A stretch of 35,574 nucleotides of DNA from JANQIV01 sp050117315 (GTDB lineage Bacteria; Bacteroidota; Ignavibacteria; Ignavibacteriales; Melioribacteraceae): positions 1 to 35,574 of the forward strand of contig JASFMY010000063.1 in assembly GCA_050117315.1 (NCBI GenBank), given 5' to 3'. The notes beneath the pieces were generated by a model. The model had not been told where the DNA came from, did no database searches, and was given only the letters and a program-made list of their open reading frames with translations. Of the stretch, positions 23,843 to 32,469 are shown piece by piece. Position 1 is the stretch's first letter. The number at the start of each line of letters is the position of its first letter. A program made the translations under genes and the position numbers.

Positions 23843-26494
23843 TTATCGAAGAAGAATCATTTTTTTTTGAAGCATTTTATCATTTACAAAAAGAGAACAA
23901 AAGTATATGCCTGAACAAAGTGGATTAGCTGAATTATCTTTCCCCTCCCAAACAACAGAATACTCACCCGTTGCCTGATAGTTGTTTGCAAGAGTCTTAA
24001 CAAGTTGGCCAAGCGAATCAAATATTTCCAACTTTACTTTACCGGGTTCATTTATTGAGTAACTTATATTTGTAGACGGATTAAAGGGATTGAGGTAATT
24101 TTGATTTAATTTTATCTCTTTATCTAAAATTTTTTCATTTTTATCTTGAATAGCTGTAACAACAGATTTTAGTGAGTCGATTATTTCAGTGCTTACCCAG
24201 TAGATATCCATAGTCATTGATTGCCCCGGAGTTGAATGCCTTGCAAAGAAAAGATATTTACCGTCCGGTGAAATAGACGGACTTACCTGGTGATGCTGAG
24301 CAACGTTTATTCCGGCTTCGCTGATTTCCATATTGACAGGTTCCGGCCATTCATTTTCTTCATTAATAAAACTTATGTACAAATCCTGGCTGCCATATCC
24401 TCCCGGTCGGTTAGAACTAAAGATGAGATATGATCCGTCCGGAGCTATGCATGGATCAGTCTCCCAGGCCGAGGTATTAATTGTTGAACCTAAATTCTCA
24501 GCCTGAAATGATTGGCCGGATAAAGCTTTTAGATACCATATATCATAATCTCCGAATCCATCCGGACGTGTAGAGAATACATAAGCATTTCCGTCTGCTG
24601 TTGGAGAGTAAGATTGATTGATCGAACTTGTATTAGCCGGTGAAGGTAATTGATAAGCTTCGCCCCATCCATTTTCAGTCCTGTCAACTGCCCAGATGTT
24701 GCAATCCGAGTAATCACTTGTCCAAACATCAAAGTAAAGTCTGTTCCCATCATAAGAAAATGACGGGGCTCCGGGTGCAGTTATATTAGTTGTTAAAGGT
24801 GCTATTATTTGTTCACTCCATACATCGTTTTCACATTTCATATTGTAAAGTCCGGCTGGTGTATAAAAAAAGACTTCCTTTCCATCCGGTGAAAACGTTA
24901 TTTTACCTTCCTGCCGGTTTGATAGTGAAATAATCTCCGGAGCAAAAACAATTGCAGAATTACCCGGTGGTGTTTGACCGAAATAATCACATTTTATTTC
25001 ATTTATATCCCCAACAATAATGAATTTTGCAGAAAAAGCATCTCCGCCCCATTGATTTGTTCCGCCGTTAAAAGAAGCGTCAAATGCATCGGTTGAAATA
25101 GGGAAATCGGTTGAAGCTGTATTCCCGCATAAATAAAGTGAGTTGTTATATAAAACCATAGCCGAGATAACGTCGTAATTATTTCCGCCGAAATAAGTGC
25201 TATAAATAATATTGTTATTAACCGGATTTATAACTGAAATAAAAATATCTCTGCTTCCGTGTATACTTGTATCAAATGCGTCCGTTGTAACCGGGAAGTC
25301 ATCAGCTTCTGTTACTCCGGCAACTATGATATTCCCCGATTTATGAACGGCAATTGTTTGAATACCGGGATCAAATTGATATGAAAAAAATAATTGGCTT
25401 AACTGAGGATTAAATTTTGTTATGTAACCTATGGTTGTGTTCTTATCACTTATTAAATTAGTTGTAATAGGGAGGTTCGTAGTATCGGCTGATCCGCAGA
25501 CATAAATATTTCCTTCATTATCCCGAAAGAGCCATTTAGCAAAATCATCGCCGTTGCCTCCAATAAAGGTAGAATATTCTATATTAGTTCCATCCGCATT
25601 TAATTTAACAACAACTCCGTCTCCAGCACCAAATTGTCCTGATCCACCGTTATATGTATTATCATAAGCATTAGTTGTTGTGGGAAAATCTGAGGAGGCA
25701 GTGGTAGCTGCAAAATAAACGGAACCGGTTTCATCGAAAAGAATGTTATTGCCGTTTATATCGGTAGATGAACCGCCAATGTAGGTGCAGTATATTAATT
25801 CGTTCCCGGTTGAATTTAACTTGGCAACAAAAATGTCATCTCTGCCGTCACCACTTCTGCCGTTAAATGTTGTATCAAACGCACCTTCGGTTACGGGAAA
25901 ATCAGTTGATGAAGTTGTTCCGATAACGTATGCGTTGCCTACGTCATCTACAGCAATTTTCCCGCATAAATCCATCCCGCTTCCACCGATAAACGTGGAA
26001 TAAATAATTTTTGTTCCGTCAGGATTTAATTTCATTACAAATGCATCACCGTGAGAAGCGTTTGCAGGGCCGTTAAAAGTATTATCAAAAGCATTTTCAG
26101 TTGCCGGGAAATTGGAGTTTGTTGTGTTCCCGGCGATATAGATGCATCCCTCATTGTCAATTGCTACACCATGTATATAGTTAGCGCCGCCTGTTGCACC
26201 TATAAATGTTGAATAAAGTAATGAGTCGCCATTTTGACTAATCTTTGCCAAATAAATACCGGTCGCATTTTGTTGTAAAGCATTTTGGGTAATTGGGAAA
26301 TCGATCGATTGAATAGGGGCGGTTAAGTAGACATTACCTTGCGGGTCAATAGACATACCATGTGCACGGTCTTCGGAACTCCCTCCAAGGAATGTTGAAT
26401 ATTCCATATTCAATTCCTGGGCAAATAAATGAGTCGTATTTATAATGATGATAATTGAGAACAATACAGTAATGTACTTTGAATATCGCTTCAT
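23843..26494 (-). CDS. SBBP + PD40 double-propeller surface protein (paralog 1)
   Basis: The product has 883 residues from the ATG at 26494; an in-frame GTG at 26500 is the alternative, and neither has a clear ribosome site. A signal peptide (YITVLFSIIIIINTTHLFAQ) is followed by about seven SBBP repeats (YSTFLGGSSEDRAHG, TDFPVTEGAFDTTFNG). The PD40 propeller is opened by CDYFGQTPPGNSAIVFAPEI (FSPDGKEVFFYT, FSYDGNRLYFDV, IAPDGSYLIFSS, ISPDGKYLFFAR). The T9SS domain reads NQNYLNPFNPST, where the usual Pro after Tyr is Leu, and ends QKKMILLR. It is the first gene of the five-gene cluster, with about 1 kb of non-coding DNA upstream that should contain the promoter. Its N-terminal propeller is the most different of the three. 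Confidence 0.9.
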   Translation of the reverse strand: MKRYSKYITVLFSIIIIINTTHLFAQELNMEYSTFLGGSSEDRAHGMSIDPQGNVYLTAPIQSIDFPITQNALQQNATGIYLAKISQNGDSLLYSTFIGATGGANYIHGVAIDNEGCIYIAGNTTNSNFPATENAFDNTFNGPANASHGDAFVMKLNPDGTKIIYSTFIGGSGMDLCGKIAVDDVGNAYVIGTTSSTDFPVTEGAFDTTFNGRSGDGRDDIFVAKLNSTGNELIYCTYIGGSSTDINGNNILFDETGSVYFAATTASSDFPTTTNAYDNTYNGGSGQFGAGDGVVVKLNADGTNIEYSTFIGGNGDDFAKWLFRDNEGNIYVCGSADTTNLPITTNLISDKNTTIGYITKFNPQLSQLFFSYQFDPGIQTIAVHKSGNIIVAGVTEADDFPVTTDAFDTSIHGSRDIFISVINPVNNNIIYSTYFGGNNYDVISAMVLYNNSLYLCGNTASTDFPISTDAFDASFNGGTNQWGGDAFSAKFIIVGDINEIKCDYFGQTPPGNSAIVFAPEIISLSNRQEGKITFSPDGKEVFFYTPAGLYNMKCENDVWSEQIIAPLTTNITAPGAPSFSYDGNRLYFDVWTSDYSDCNIWAVDRTENGWGEAYQLPSPANTSSINQSYSPTADGNAYVFSTRPDGFGDYDIWYLKALSGQSFQAENLGSTINTSAWETDPCIAPDGSYLIFSSNRPGGYGSQDLYISFINEENEWPEPVNMEISEAGINVAQHHQVSPSISPDGKYLFFARHSTPGQSMTMDIYWVSTEIIDSLKSVVTAIQDKNEKILDKEIKLNQNYLNPFNPSTNISYSINEPGKVKLEIFDSLGQLVKTLANNYQATGEYSVVWEGKDNSANPLCSGIYFCSLFVNDKMLQKKMILLR

Positions 26495-27060
26495 TTTCAC
26501 ATATACGTTTATTTATAATACTGTTTTCAGCCGGGTACTTTTTCCATTTGAAAATAGATTGTTGTATGTATGAGATACATTAATTTTCACGATATATTTT
26601 CAGTAACTTGAATTAACTCACCGCTTTAGTATTGTGAATTATATTGGGCACCGTATTATTTGTTGTGATATTTTTTTCCTTGGTCTTTTTAGAAGTAGTT
26701 AAAGTATCGGATTGTTAGAGGAAACTCAAAGCCTTATTAGTAAACGGTTATATTAGTTAGTAAGCGGTAGAACAAATAAACAGGAGATTAAAGGGAAGTA
26801 ACGGTAGTTTCTGAATTAATCGCCGTAGAATATATACGCTTGAAGTAAGAACATAAAACCACATGAAATTAGAACAGGTAAATTAGGGCCATTAAAAGTC
26901 GCTTAGCTGCATACCTATTCATTCGAAGTACTTTGGGCGGATCATTCTATAAAGGCCGGACTAAACGTTCTTGCATGCAGGAATAGAGCATTTCTTATAC
27001 TAATAACAGAGCATCGGGGGTACCCTGAACGTTCCGCTCCTCGTACCAGGAATACTTAAG

Positions 27061-27196
27061 AGTTTCTGCAAAATTAGATATCTAAACGTTTTGTCATTTC
27101 GACCGGAGGGAGAAATCTTTGAAATCGTACTCTAATTGAAAGATTTCTCACCCAAAAACGGGTTCGAAATGACTGACTTTTTATTTTGCAGAAACT
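27061..27196. mobile_element. MITE-like palindromic element with 14-bp terminal inverted repeats
   Basis: AGTTTCTGCAAAAT (27061-27074) is the exact reverse complement of ATTTTGCAGAAACT (27183-27196). Nested inside are two more perfect arms: GTCATTTCGA (27093-27102) with TCGAAATGAC (27164-27173), and AGAAATCTTT (27111-27120) with AAAGATTTCT (27139-27148). The 136-base unit has no coding capacity. The right end recurs at 683-707. Confidence 0.75.
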
Positions 27197-27244
27197 TTTT
27201 AATATAGTCTTGTAATTTTTTTAACCTATTAGGTTTTCAGTTGG

Positions 27245-27274
27245 GTAACGCAGATTGTTAACAATCTGCGTTAC
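27245..27274. repeat. Perfect 30-bp palindrome
   Basis: The left arm GTAACGCAGATTGTT (27245-27259) is followed without a spacer by its exact reverse complement AACAATCTGCGTTAC (27260-27274). There is no loop, so it is better suited as a protein-binding or recombination site, or as part of a dispersed repeat, than as a terminator. Confidence 0.75.
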
Positions 27275-27298
27275 ATTATAGCTTCTGGGTCTTTGAAC

Positions 27299-27341
27299 CC
27301 CCGAAATCTTTATTTATCCCGTTTGCGGGAAGATTTCGGGG
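27299..27341. repeat. Hairpin with 12-bp stem and inner stem
   Basis: CCCCGAAATCTT (27299-27310) pairs with AAGATTTCGGGG (27330-27341), and TCCCG/CGGGA pair inside the loop. It probably belongs to the same REP-like cluster as its neighbours. Confidence 0.6.
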
Positions 27342-27366
27342 ATTTAGTGAATTACAATCTGTGTAG

Positions 27367-27411
27367 ATTCCGGCTTAAAAGATTGTCCCGAGGGATCCTT
27401 GGGGCCGGAAT
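27367..27411. repeat. Hairpin with 8-bp stem (ATTCCGGC/GCCGGAAT)
   Basis: ATTCCGGC (27367-27374) pairs with GCCGGAAT (27404-27411); TCCC-gag-GGGA forms a small stem within. Third hairpin in a row between the MITE and the rhodanese gene. Confidence 0.5.
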
Positions 27412-27576
27412 ACAGAATTGACATGACACTAGGGAAAAGATTCCATGGATTTTTTTAACAATCCTGAAAAATATAAATCTGTTTATTCTCTAAAATTAAA
27501 AAAATAGATTCTAAGTTAAGAATAATGAAATTTATCCGATTATATATGCATAATTAAAAAGAAGCATTAAGATAAA

Positions 27577-28425
27577 TTGAACGATAAAATTTTATTTTCA
27601 CCCCGTGAATTATCGGAATTAGTTAACAAAAAAGAAGTAATAGTAATTGACGTCCGTGACCCCGTTCTTTACAACGACGAGCATATCCCCGGTGCGTTTA
27701 ACATTCATGAGGTTTTTACATATCTCTCAAAAAGTTCGCTTGAAGAATTGGAAAAGCTCAAAAACTTTTTTTATGACAAGTTTTGTGAAATTGGTGTTAC
27801 GGAAAATAAAACCGTAATTTTTTATGCCCGCAACCTTGCGCAGAATTTAGGTGCTGCATGCAGGGGCTACTGGCTGCTTTCTTATCTTGGACATAAAAAT
27901 GCCGGTGTACTTGACGGCGGGCTTTCCAACTGGACCGCGAACAAGTTGCCCATTACAAGAAACATTCCGGACAAACCGGAACGATCAAGTTTTAAAATCG
28001 ACTTACAGAATGAAATTATTGCGGATAAAGAGTTGATGCTTTCCGCCATTAATAATCCCGATTATAAAATTATTGATAACCGTGATAAACCCGAATGGAT
28101 AGGGCAGGAGATTTCCCCGTACGGGGAAAGGTTTATTTTACCGATTGGCAGAATTCCCGGGGCTAGCTGGATTGAATGGTACAACTTTTTGGAATTTAAG
28201 AGTAGTGTTGCATTCTTTAAATCCCCGGAAAAGATAAGAAAGATTTGCAATAAAAACGGAATTGATGTAAACGATGAAATTATAATTTACTGCTTTAAAG
28301 GAGCGAGAGCTTCAAACACTTATGTAGCGCTGAAATTAGCGGGTTTCAAAAAAGTGAGAAACTATTTTGCTTCATGGTATGAGTGGGCAGAACTCGACGG
28401 CTACCCGAAGGAAGAGATTAGGTAG
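27577..28425 (+). CDS. Two-domain rhodanese-type sulfurtransferase
   Basis: This enzyme of 282 residues has two rhodanese domains. The first (about 5-127: VIVIDVRDPVLYNDEHIPGA, GVLDGGLSNW) has no cysteine at the active loop and is structural. The second (about 145-280: KIIDNRDKPEWIGQE, GRIPGASWIEWY) has the active loop CFKGARAS with the persulfide-carrying Cys239. Such enzymes move a sulfane sulfur from thiosulfate or 3-mercaptopyruvate to cyanide or a thiol; which substrate is used here cannot be told. The start is a TTG with no good ribosome site; no in-frame ATG would keep the first domain. The signal peptide is absent, so it is cytoplasmic. It converges on the gene at 28577. Confidence 0.9.
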   Translation: MNDKILFSPRELSELVNKKEVIVIDVRDPVLYNDEHIPGAFNIHEVFTYLSKSSLEELEKLKNFFYDKFCEIGVTENKTVIFYARNLAQNLGAACRGYWLLSYLGHKNAGVLDGGLSNWTANKLPITRNIPDKPERSSFKIDLQNEIIADKELMLSAINNPDYKIIDNRDKPEWIGQEISPYGERFILPIGRIPGASWIEWYNFLEFKSSVAFFKSPEKIRKICNKNGIDVNDEIIIYCFKGARASNTYVALKLAGFKKVRNYFASWYEWAELDGYPKEEIR

Positions 28426-28459
28426 TTTTACTTCGCGGCCTTTGCGTATTCTTAGAGAG

Positions 28460-28496
28460 CTTTGCGGTTAAGCTTTGTTTCCTTTTAACCGCAAAG
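28460..28496. repeat. Palindromic intergenic repeat between convergent genes
   Basis: CTTTGCGGTTAA (28460-28471) pairs perfectly with TTAACCGCAAAG (28485-28496) around a 13-base loop. The flanks repeat parts of the motif (CTTCGCGGCCTTTGCG on the left, GAAGGACGCGGAGG on the right). It could stop transcription of both convergent genes but has no T run; it looks like a dispersed repeat. Confidence 0.55.
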
Positions 28497-28576
28497 AGCA
28501 AAAAGTTTTACACGAAGGACGCGGAGGGTAAATCTAATACGCAACCCATTTCGATTACTTCACTACTTAGGCAAAA

Positions 28577-29965
28577 TCAAAACAAAGTCATCAAAGGCAT
28601 ATCAAATGAAAAATGCACAAACACGTGATATTCTTTTTGCCCGGCTCCGATTAAACTTTTGCCGTAGTAGCCGCCAAGCCCGACAGCAAGGGGAATTTCC
28701 GGCAAACCGTAATTAATACTTAAACCCGGGGCTAATAAATCCTGCCATGAGTAATCAACGTCTTCATCATGAATTTGTGAATTGACAACCTGCCCGAAAT
28801 CAACAACGGAGACAAAAACTGAAACAGAGGACTGGTTGCTGTTGCCGTGCGAAAGCTCCAAACCGATAGGGGCTGTAATCCCGTAATAGCCTCTCGATTT
28901 TGAGGTGAACTCCTGCTCTAAAGATTCAAGTCCGCCTGTAATTCCCCAATACGATTGCACAAAAAGATGCATTTTACCGTGCTCACGTTTAAGTCCGAAA
29001 CTGACGGAAGGCAATGTAAACGATTTTAATATTGCTTTTACTTCGCTTGAAGATTTGGCATCTGAAAGCTGTGCAAAGAAAAGCGCAATTTTTTTGAAAG
29101 AGTTAAAATAATCGCTGAAGTCGTCCCTTGTGCTGAAATTTTGGAAAGTGCCCTGCGGCAGGCGGTTAACAATATACTTAATTAAATCAAATGCATAAAT
29201 AACTTTGGATGTTGTACTTGCAGATGTGTCTCTCAACATTTCTACGGATTTAAAAACTGTTTTTATATCACTAAACACAACCTCTGCCTTTGCAATATAT
29301 TTGAACAGGTTATCGGAATCAACAAAATGGGCGTCGTCTGTCTGCTGCAGAGTTTTAATTTCCGAGATTGTACCTAAAACAAGATGAATAGAAGAGTCCA
29401 TTCCGGCCTTAAGCGTGTCAAAGTTGTCATGAATGTTTTCAAAATTCAGTTTCTCTAAACCGGTGACTATATTTGTTATTAAATTGTTCAATTGTTCCGA
29501 TAAGTTGTTAATAATTGTTTTTACAATTTCCGGGTCATCTTTGGCTGAACTGTTTAAAGGGTATGTTTTACCTTTATAAACAAGCTTTGCATTTTGCAGT
29601 AAATTCAAAAAATCATTTCTCAATTTCATTTCAATCATGGGAAATATTTTTGTTTCGGTTTTAATTTGCTCGTAAATTCTATCCGGCAGCCCTTCAAGAT
29701 CGCTTTTGATGCTTTTTTCCCATAGATATTTACTTGTTAAAATTAGTTTTAAATTTACCGTGCTGACAATGTTATAAATATTCGGGAAAAAGTATTTGAA
29801 CAGCTCATTGTTTTTGATATCGTTTTCAAAAATGTAAAAGAAATTATCTTCTGCGCGTTCTGTCAAAAATTCTCCAACCCCGTCAATGATTGCGTTGGAC
29901 TGCGTTTGTGATGATATATTATTCGTGAAAACAGCAAGAGATATGATTAGTAAAATTTTTTTCAT
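28577..29965 (-). CDS. Exported protein of unknown function, helical with beta C-terminus
   Basis: The product has 462 residues from the ATG at 29965, chosen over an in-frame ATG at 29980 because it puts a signal peptide (MKKILLIISLAVFTNNISSQ) at the start with GGGG upstream. Residues about 25-300 look mostly helical (ELFKYFFPNIYNIVSTVNLK, TIINNLSEQLNNLITNIVTG, TLKAGMDSSIHLVLGTISEI). The last 150 residues are beta-rich with glycine and aromatic alternation (SYWGITGGLESLEQE, YYGITAPIGLELSHG, FVHFSFDMPLMTLF), as in a small outer-membrane barrel. I do not recognise the family. It is not linked by spacing to any neighbour. Confidence 0.75.
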   Translation of the reverse strand: MKKILLIISLAVFTNNISSQTQSNAIIDGVGEFLTERAEDNFFYIFENDIKNNELFKYFFPNIYNIVSTVNLKLILTSKYLWEKSIKSDLEGLPDRIYEQIKTETKIFPMIEMKLRNDFLNLLQNAKLVYKGKTYPLNSSAKDDPEIVKTIINNLSEQLNNLITNIVTGLEKLNFENIHDNFDTLKAGMDSSIHLVLGTISEIKTLQQTDDAHFVDSDNLFKYIAKAEVVFSDIKTVFKSVEMLRDTSASTTSKVIYAFDLIKYIVNRLPQGTFQNFSTRDDFSDYFNSFKKIALFFAQLSDAKSSSEVKAILKSFTLPSVSFGLKREHGKMHLFVQSYWGITGGLESLEQEFTSKSRGYYGITAPIGLELSHGNSNQSSVSVFVSVVDFGQVVNSQIHDEDVDYSWQDLLAPGLSINYGLPEIPLAVGLGGYYGKSLIGAGQKEYHVFVHFSFDMPLMTLF

Positions 29966-30163
29966 CGGATACCCCGGCATTTGTTGATTTTATATTATAT
30001 TCCCTCATTCAAGAAAAGTAAAAACTTTTGTGTTTTAATAAAAATTATGGAAGAAAGGATCAACTTTATTGAAAGTTAATATATTGAATTAATATAAGAA
30101 AGCTGAATTTTTATTGATGGGGAATAAATGGATAATAAAATATATTCCTGGTTTTGCGAACTT

Positions 30164-30200
30164 GCTTGCAAATTAAAAGGTTAGCTTTCAATTTGCAAGC
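30164..30200 (-). terminator. Hairpin just behind dnaX, possible terminator
   Basis: GCTTGCAAATT (30164-30174) pairs perfectly with AATTTGCAAGC (30190-30200); the loop is 15 bases. It begins 10 bases past the dnaX stop on the minus strand. No U run follows, so a terminator role is only suggested by position. Confidence 0.4.
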
Positions 30201-30209
30201 ATGATTTGG

Positions 30210-31913
30210 CTATTTTATTTCTCTTCCACCTAATTCTTTAATTATTGCCTGAATTAAAGGCGGTTCATCTTCAATGTTTTTGGGCCTGGTGGTAGTTTCT
30301 TTAATAGGGATTATTTCAGATTTGTCTTTACCGTTAGTGCCGGAGAATTCAAACTCAAGCTTTTTGCCGAATATTTCCTTTGTCTTTTTCGCGAAGTATT
30401 CTTTTTCGCTTTCAATTATATTTTTGTCTTCGGGATGATCGAGTACAATTTTTAAACAATCTTTTTCAATATTAATTAATTTTATATGTTGAAATATTGA
30501 ACCGAGTTTAAGGGGTTTGTCTACCTGTACTTGTTCAACAAAATTTTTCCACTTTGAATCAAGATTACTGAAAGATACAATAGGGATTGTTGACTTTTCT
30601 TCTTTAGTATCTTTTATCAAGTTGTGAGTATCAAGACTTTCAGATTTGGATTTCTCAAACTGTGGTTGGGATTTGAGATTTGTAGAATTCTTGTAATCTG
30701 TAATTTGTGATCTGCCGTTTCTAACTATTTCGGGCTTTTTTTTTTCTGCGTCGCTTTGTGAATAAACATTTATTTTGCTTCCGCCCGAAGAGCCGAGTTT
30801 ATTTACAAGCTCCGTAATTGTTGATGATTTTTCCAACCCGATTAAATGTGTCAGGGCAATTTCAATATATAATTTTTGGTTGCGGGAAGATTTTAATTCG
30901 TACTGTGATTTATTTAAGAAGGTCAGTATTCGTAAAAGATCGCCTTCGGAAAACTCGTCTTTGTAACTTAGATATCTTTCTTTAAATACTTCGGCTGATT
31001 CCACAAGCTCAACGTCTTTCCTGATTACTGCCGTCATTATATTTCTAAAATGTTCAACAAGTCCGTCGATGAAGTCGATAAAGTTCCAGCCGTTGTCATA
31101 GATGCGGGCTGTAACGTTAAATGCTTCTTCAAACTTTTTATTCAGTATCGAATCGGAAATTGTGAAGTAGATTTCTTCGTCGATCAGGTTGAGCATTTTT
31201 GTTAGAACTTCAGCTTCGATGTTTTCGCCGCAGAAAGAGATTACCTGGTCAAATAAACTTTGTGCGTCTCGCAATGCGCCGTCGGCTTTCTTTGAGACAA
31301 TAGTCAAAGATTGATCGTCAATTTTAATATTTTCCGCATCTGCAATTTTTTTTAACAGCGCTTTAATTTCTTTTATCTCGATTCTTCTAAAATCAAATCT
31401 CTGGCATCGTGAAATAATCGTTAGCGGCACTTTATGAATATCGGTTGTAGCAAAAATAAAAATCGTATGCTCAGGCGGCTCTTCAAGAGTTTTCAGCAAA
31501 GCGTTAAAAGATTCCGGCGTGAGCATGTGAACTTCATCGATAATGTAAACTTTGAACTGTCCCTTTGTCGGCGCGTATTTTACAGATTCGCGAAGCGTTC
31601 TAATTTCTTCAATTCTCCTGTTTGATGCTCCGTCTATTTCAATAATATCGAGCGACTGCGATGAGTTGAATGCCGTGCACATCTCGCATTCGTTGCAGGG
31701 TTCGCCGTTTTGCTGGTTCAAGCAGTTTAGGCTTTTGGCAAGAATACGGGCCGTAGTAGTTTTTCCCACACCGCGCGGGCCGGCAAAAATAAATGCGTGT
31801 GCAATCCTGTTTTTATTGATTGCGTTTACAAGGGTTTTTGTAATGTGTTGTTGTCCTACGACTTCATTGAATTTTTGCGGGCGCCATTTTCTGGCGGTAA
31901 CTACATAGCTCAT
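30210..31913 (-). CDS. dnaX: DNA polymerase III subunit gamma/tau
   Basis: This protein of 567 residues is the ATPase of the clamp loader that places the sliding clamp on DNA. Seen are the P-loop GPRGVGKT (45-52), the four-cysteine zinc module (Cys64, 73, 76, 79), Walker B DEVHM (126-130), the arginine-finger region SRC (168-170), and the domain III helical collar. A low-complexity linker (about 375-435) and a C-terminal tau-like part follow. The length suits a tau-size product; I saw no obvious slippery A-run and stem that would also make gamma. The gene follows msrC by 76 bases on the same strand, with an ATTCGC/GCGAAT palindrome (31940-31956) between them. Confidence 0.96.
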   Translation of the reverse strand: MSYVVTARKWRPQKFNEVVGQQHITKTLVNAINKNRIAHAFIFAGPRGVGKTTTARILAKSLNCLNQQNGEPCNECEMCTAFNSSQSLDIIEIDGASNRRIEEIRTLRESVKYAPTKGQFKVYIIDEVHMLTPESFNALLKTLEEPPEHTIFIFATTDIHKVPLTIISRCQRFDFRRIEIKEIKALLKKIADAENIKIDDQSLTIVSKKADGALRDAQSLFDQVISFCGENIEAEVLTKMLNLIDEEIYFTISDSILNKKFEEAFNVTARIYDNGWNFIDFIDGLVEHFRNIMTAVIRKDVELVESAEVFKERYLSYKDEFSEGDLLRILTFLNKSQYELKSSRNQKLYIEIALTHLIGLEKSSTITELVNKLGSSGGSKINVYSQSDAEKKKPEIVRNGRSQITDYKNSTNLKSQPQFEKSKSESLDTHNLIKDTKEEKSTIPIVSFSNLDSKWKNFVEQVQVDKPLKLGSIFQHIKLINIEKDCLKIVLDHPEDKNIIESEKEYFAKKTKEIFGKKLEFEFSGTNGKDKSEIIPIKETTTRPKNIEDEPPLIQAIIKELGGREIK

Positions 31914-31989
31914 ATATTTGATTCCAAGATTTCAAATTCATTCGCTTTCGGCGAATTCAAAATTTATTCGCCTATTGCGGGTTTAAAGT

Positions 31990-32469
31990 TTAGCTTATAA
32001 TAAATTTTTCTAAATCTAATTTATTTATTAATGCTTCACAAAATCTTTCTAAATAAAGTTTATCTATTTCATTAAATGCCGAAAATTCATAGCTGTCTAA
32101 ATCGAGTACTCCCCAAACTTTATCTTTTACAATGATAGGCAAAACTATTTCTGAATTTGAGCCTTCATCGCACGCAATGTGCCCGGGAAATTTATGAACA
32201 TCTTCAACAATTACGGTTGCTTTATTTCTGGCGGATGTGCCGCAAACTCCTTTCCCGAATTCTATTTTTGTACAGGCAACTTTACCCTGGAAAGGTCCCA
32301 AAATTAATTTATCACCTTTAGTAATGTAAAAACCAACCCAGCTTATCTTTTCAAAACTCTGACTTAACAGTGCCGTAAAGTTTGAAAGATTTGTCAACAC
32401 AGAATCATTACTATCAAGCAGCGATTCAACCTGCGGCTCAATTGATTTATAAATTTCTACATCCGTCAT
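31990..32469 (-). CDS. msrC: Free methionine-(R)-sulfoxide reductase (GAF domain)
   Basis: This protein of 159 residues is a single GAF domain that reduces free methionine-R-sulfoxide with electrons from thioredoxin. The three family cysteines are present in their contexts: GKVACTK (Cys66), GVCGTS (Cys76) and HIACDEGSNSEIVLP (Cys100). Their spacing of 10 and 24 residues equals that of Cys84, Cys94 and Cys118 in the E. coli enzyme. WVGFY and LGPFQG complete the signature. The ATG overlaps the TAA of lon by one base (TAATG), so it is translated together with lon, which fits a common role in protein and oxidative damage repair. Confidence 0.94.
   Translation of the reverse strand: MTDVEIYKSIEPQVESLLDSNDSVLTNLSNFTALLSQSFEKISWVGFYITKGDKLILGPFQGKVACTKIEFGKGVCGTSARNKATVIVEDVHKFPGHIACDEGSNSEIVLPIIVKDKVWGVLDLDSYEFSAFNEIDKLYLERFCEALINKLDLEKFIIS

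Larger units (their letters stand above)
26501..27576. other. Gene-free 1.1-kb stretch with repeats upstream of the propeller cluster
   Basis: No supported gene lies here. The half next to the propeller cluster (26501-27060) has no recognisable feature beyond a small dyad ATGTAT-gag-ATACAT at 26566-26580 that could be an operator. The other half holds a MITE-like element and three strong hairpins (listed separately). The promoter of the five-gene cluster must lie here, but I cannot place it. Confidence 0.6.

Noticed and set aside
18496..26494. Regular recurrence of similar DNA blocks about every 200 bases, at first sight like a repeat array or CRISPR
   Set aside because: The recurrence follows protein blades (FPVTxNAYD, STYLGG) in frame; there are no constant repeats with unique spacers.
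30040..30190. Tiny plus-strand frames behind dnaX, for example an 18-codon one at 30128
   Set aside because: It has a GGGG upstream but no other support; its end overlaps the hairpin at 30164-30200.
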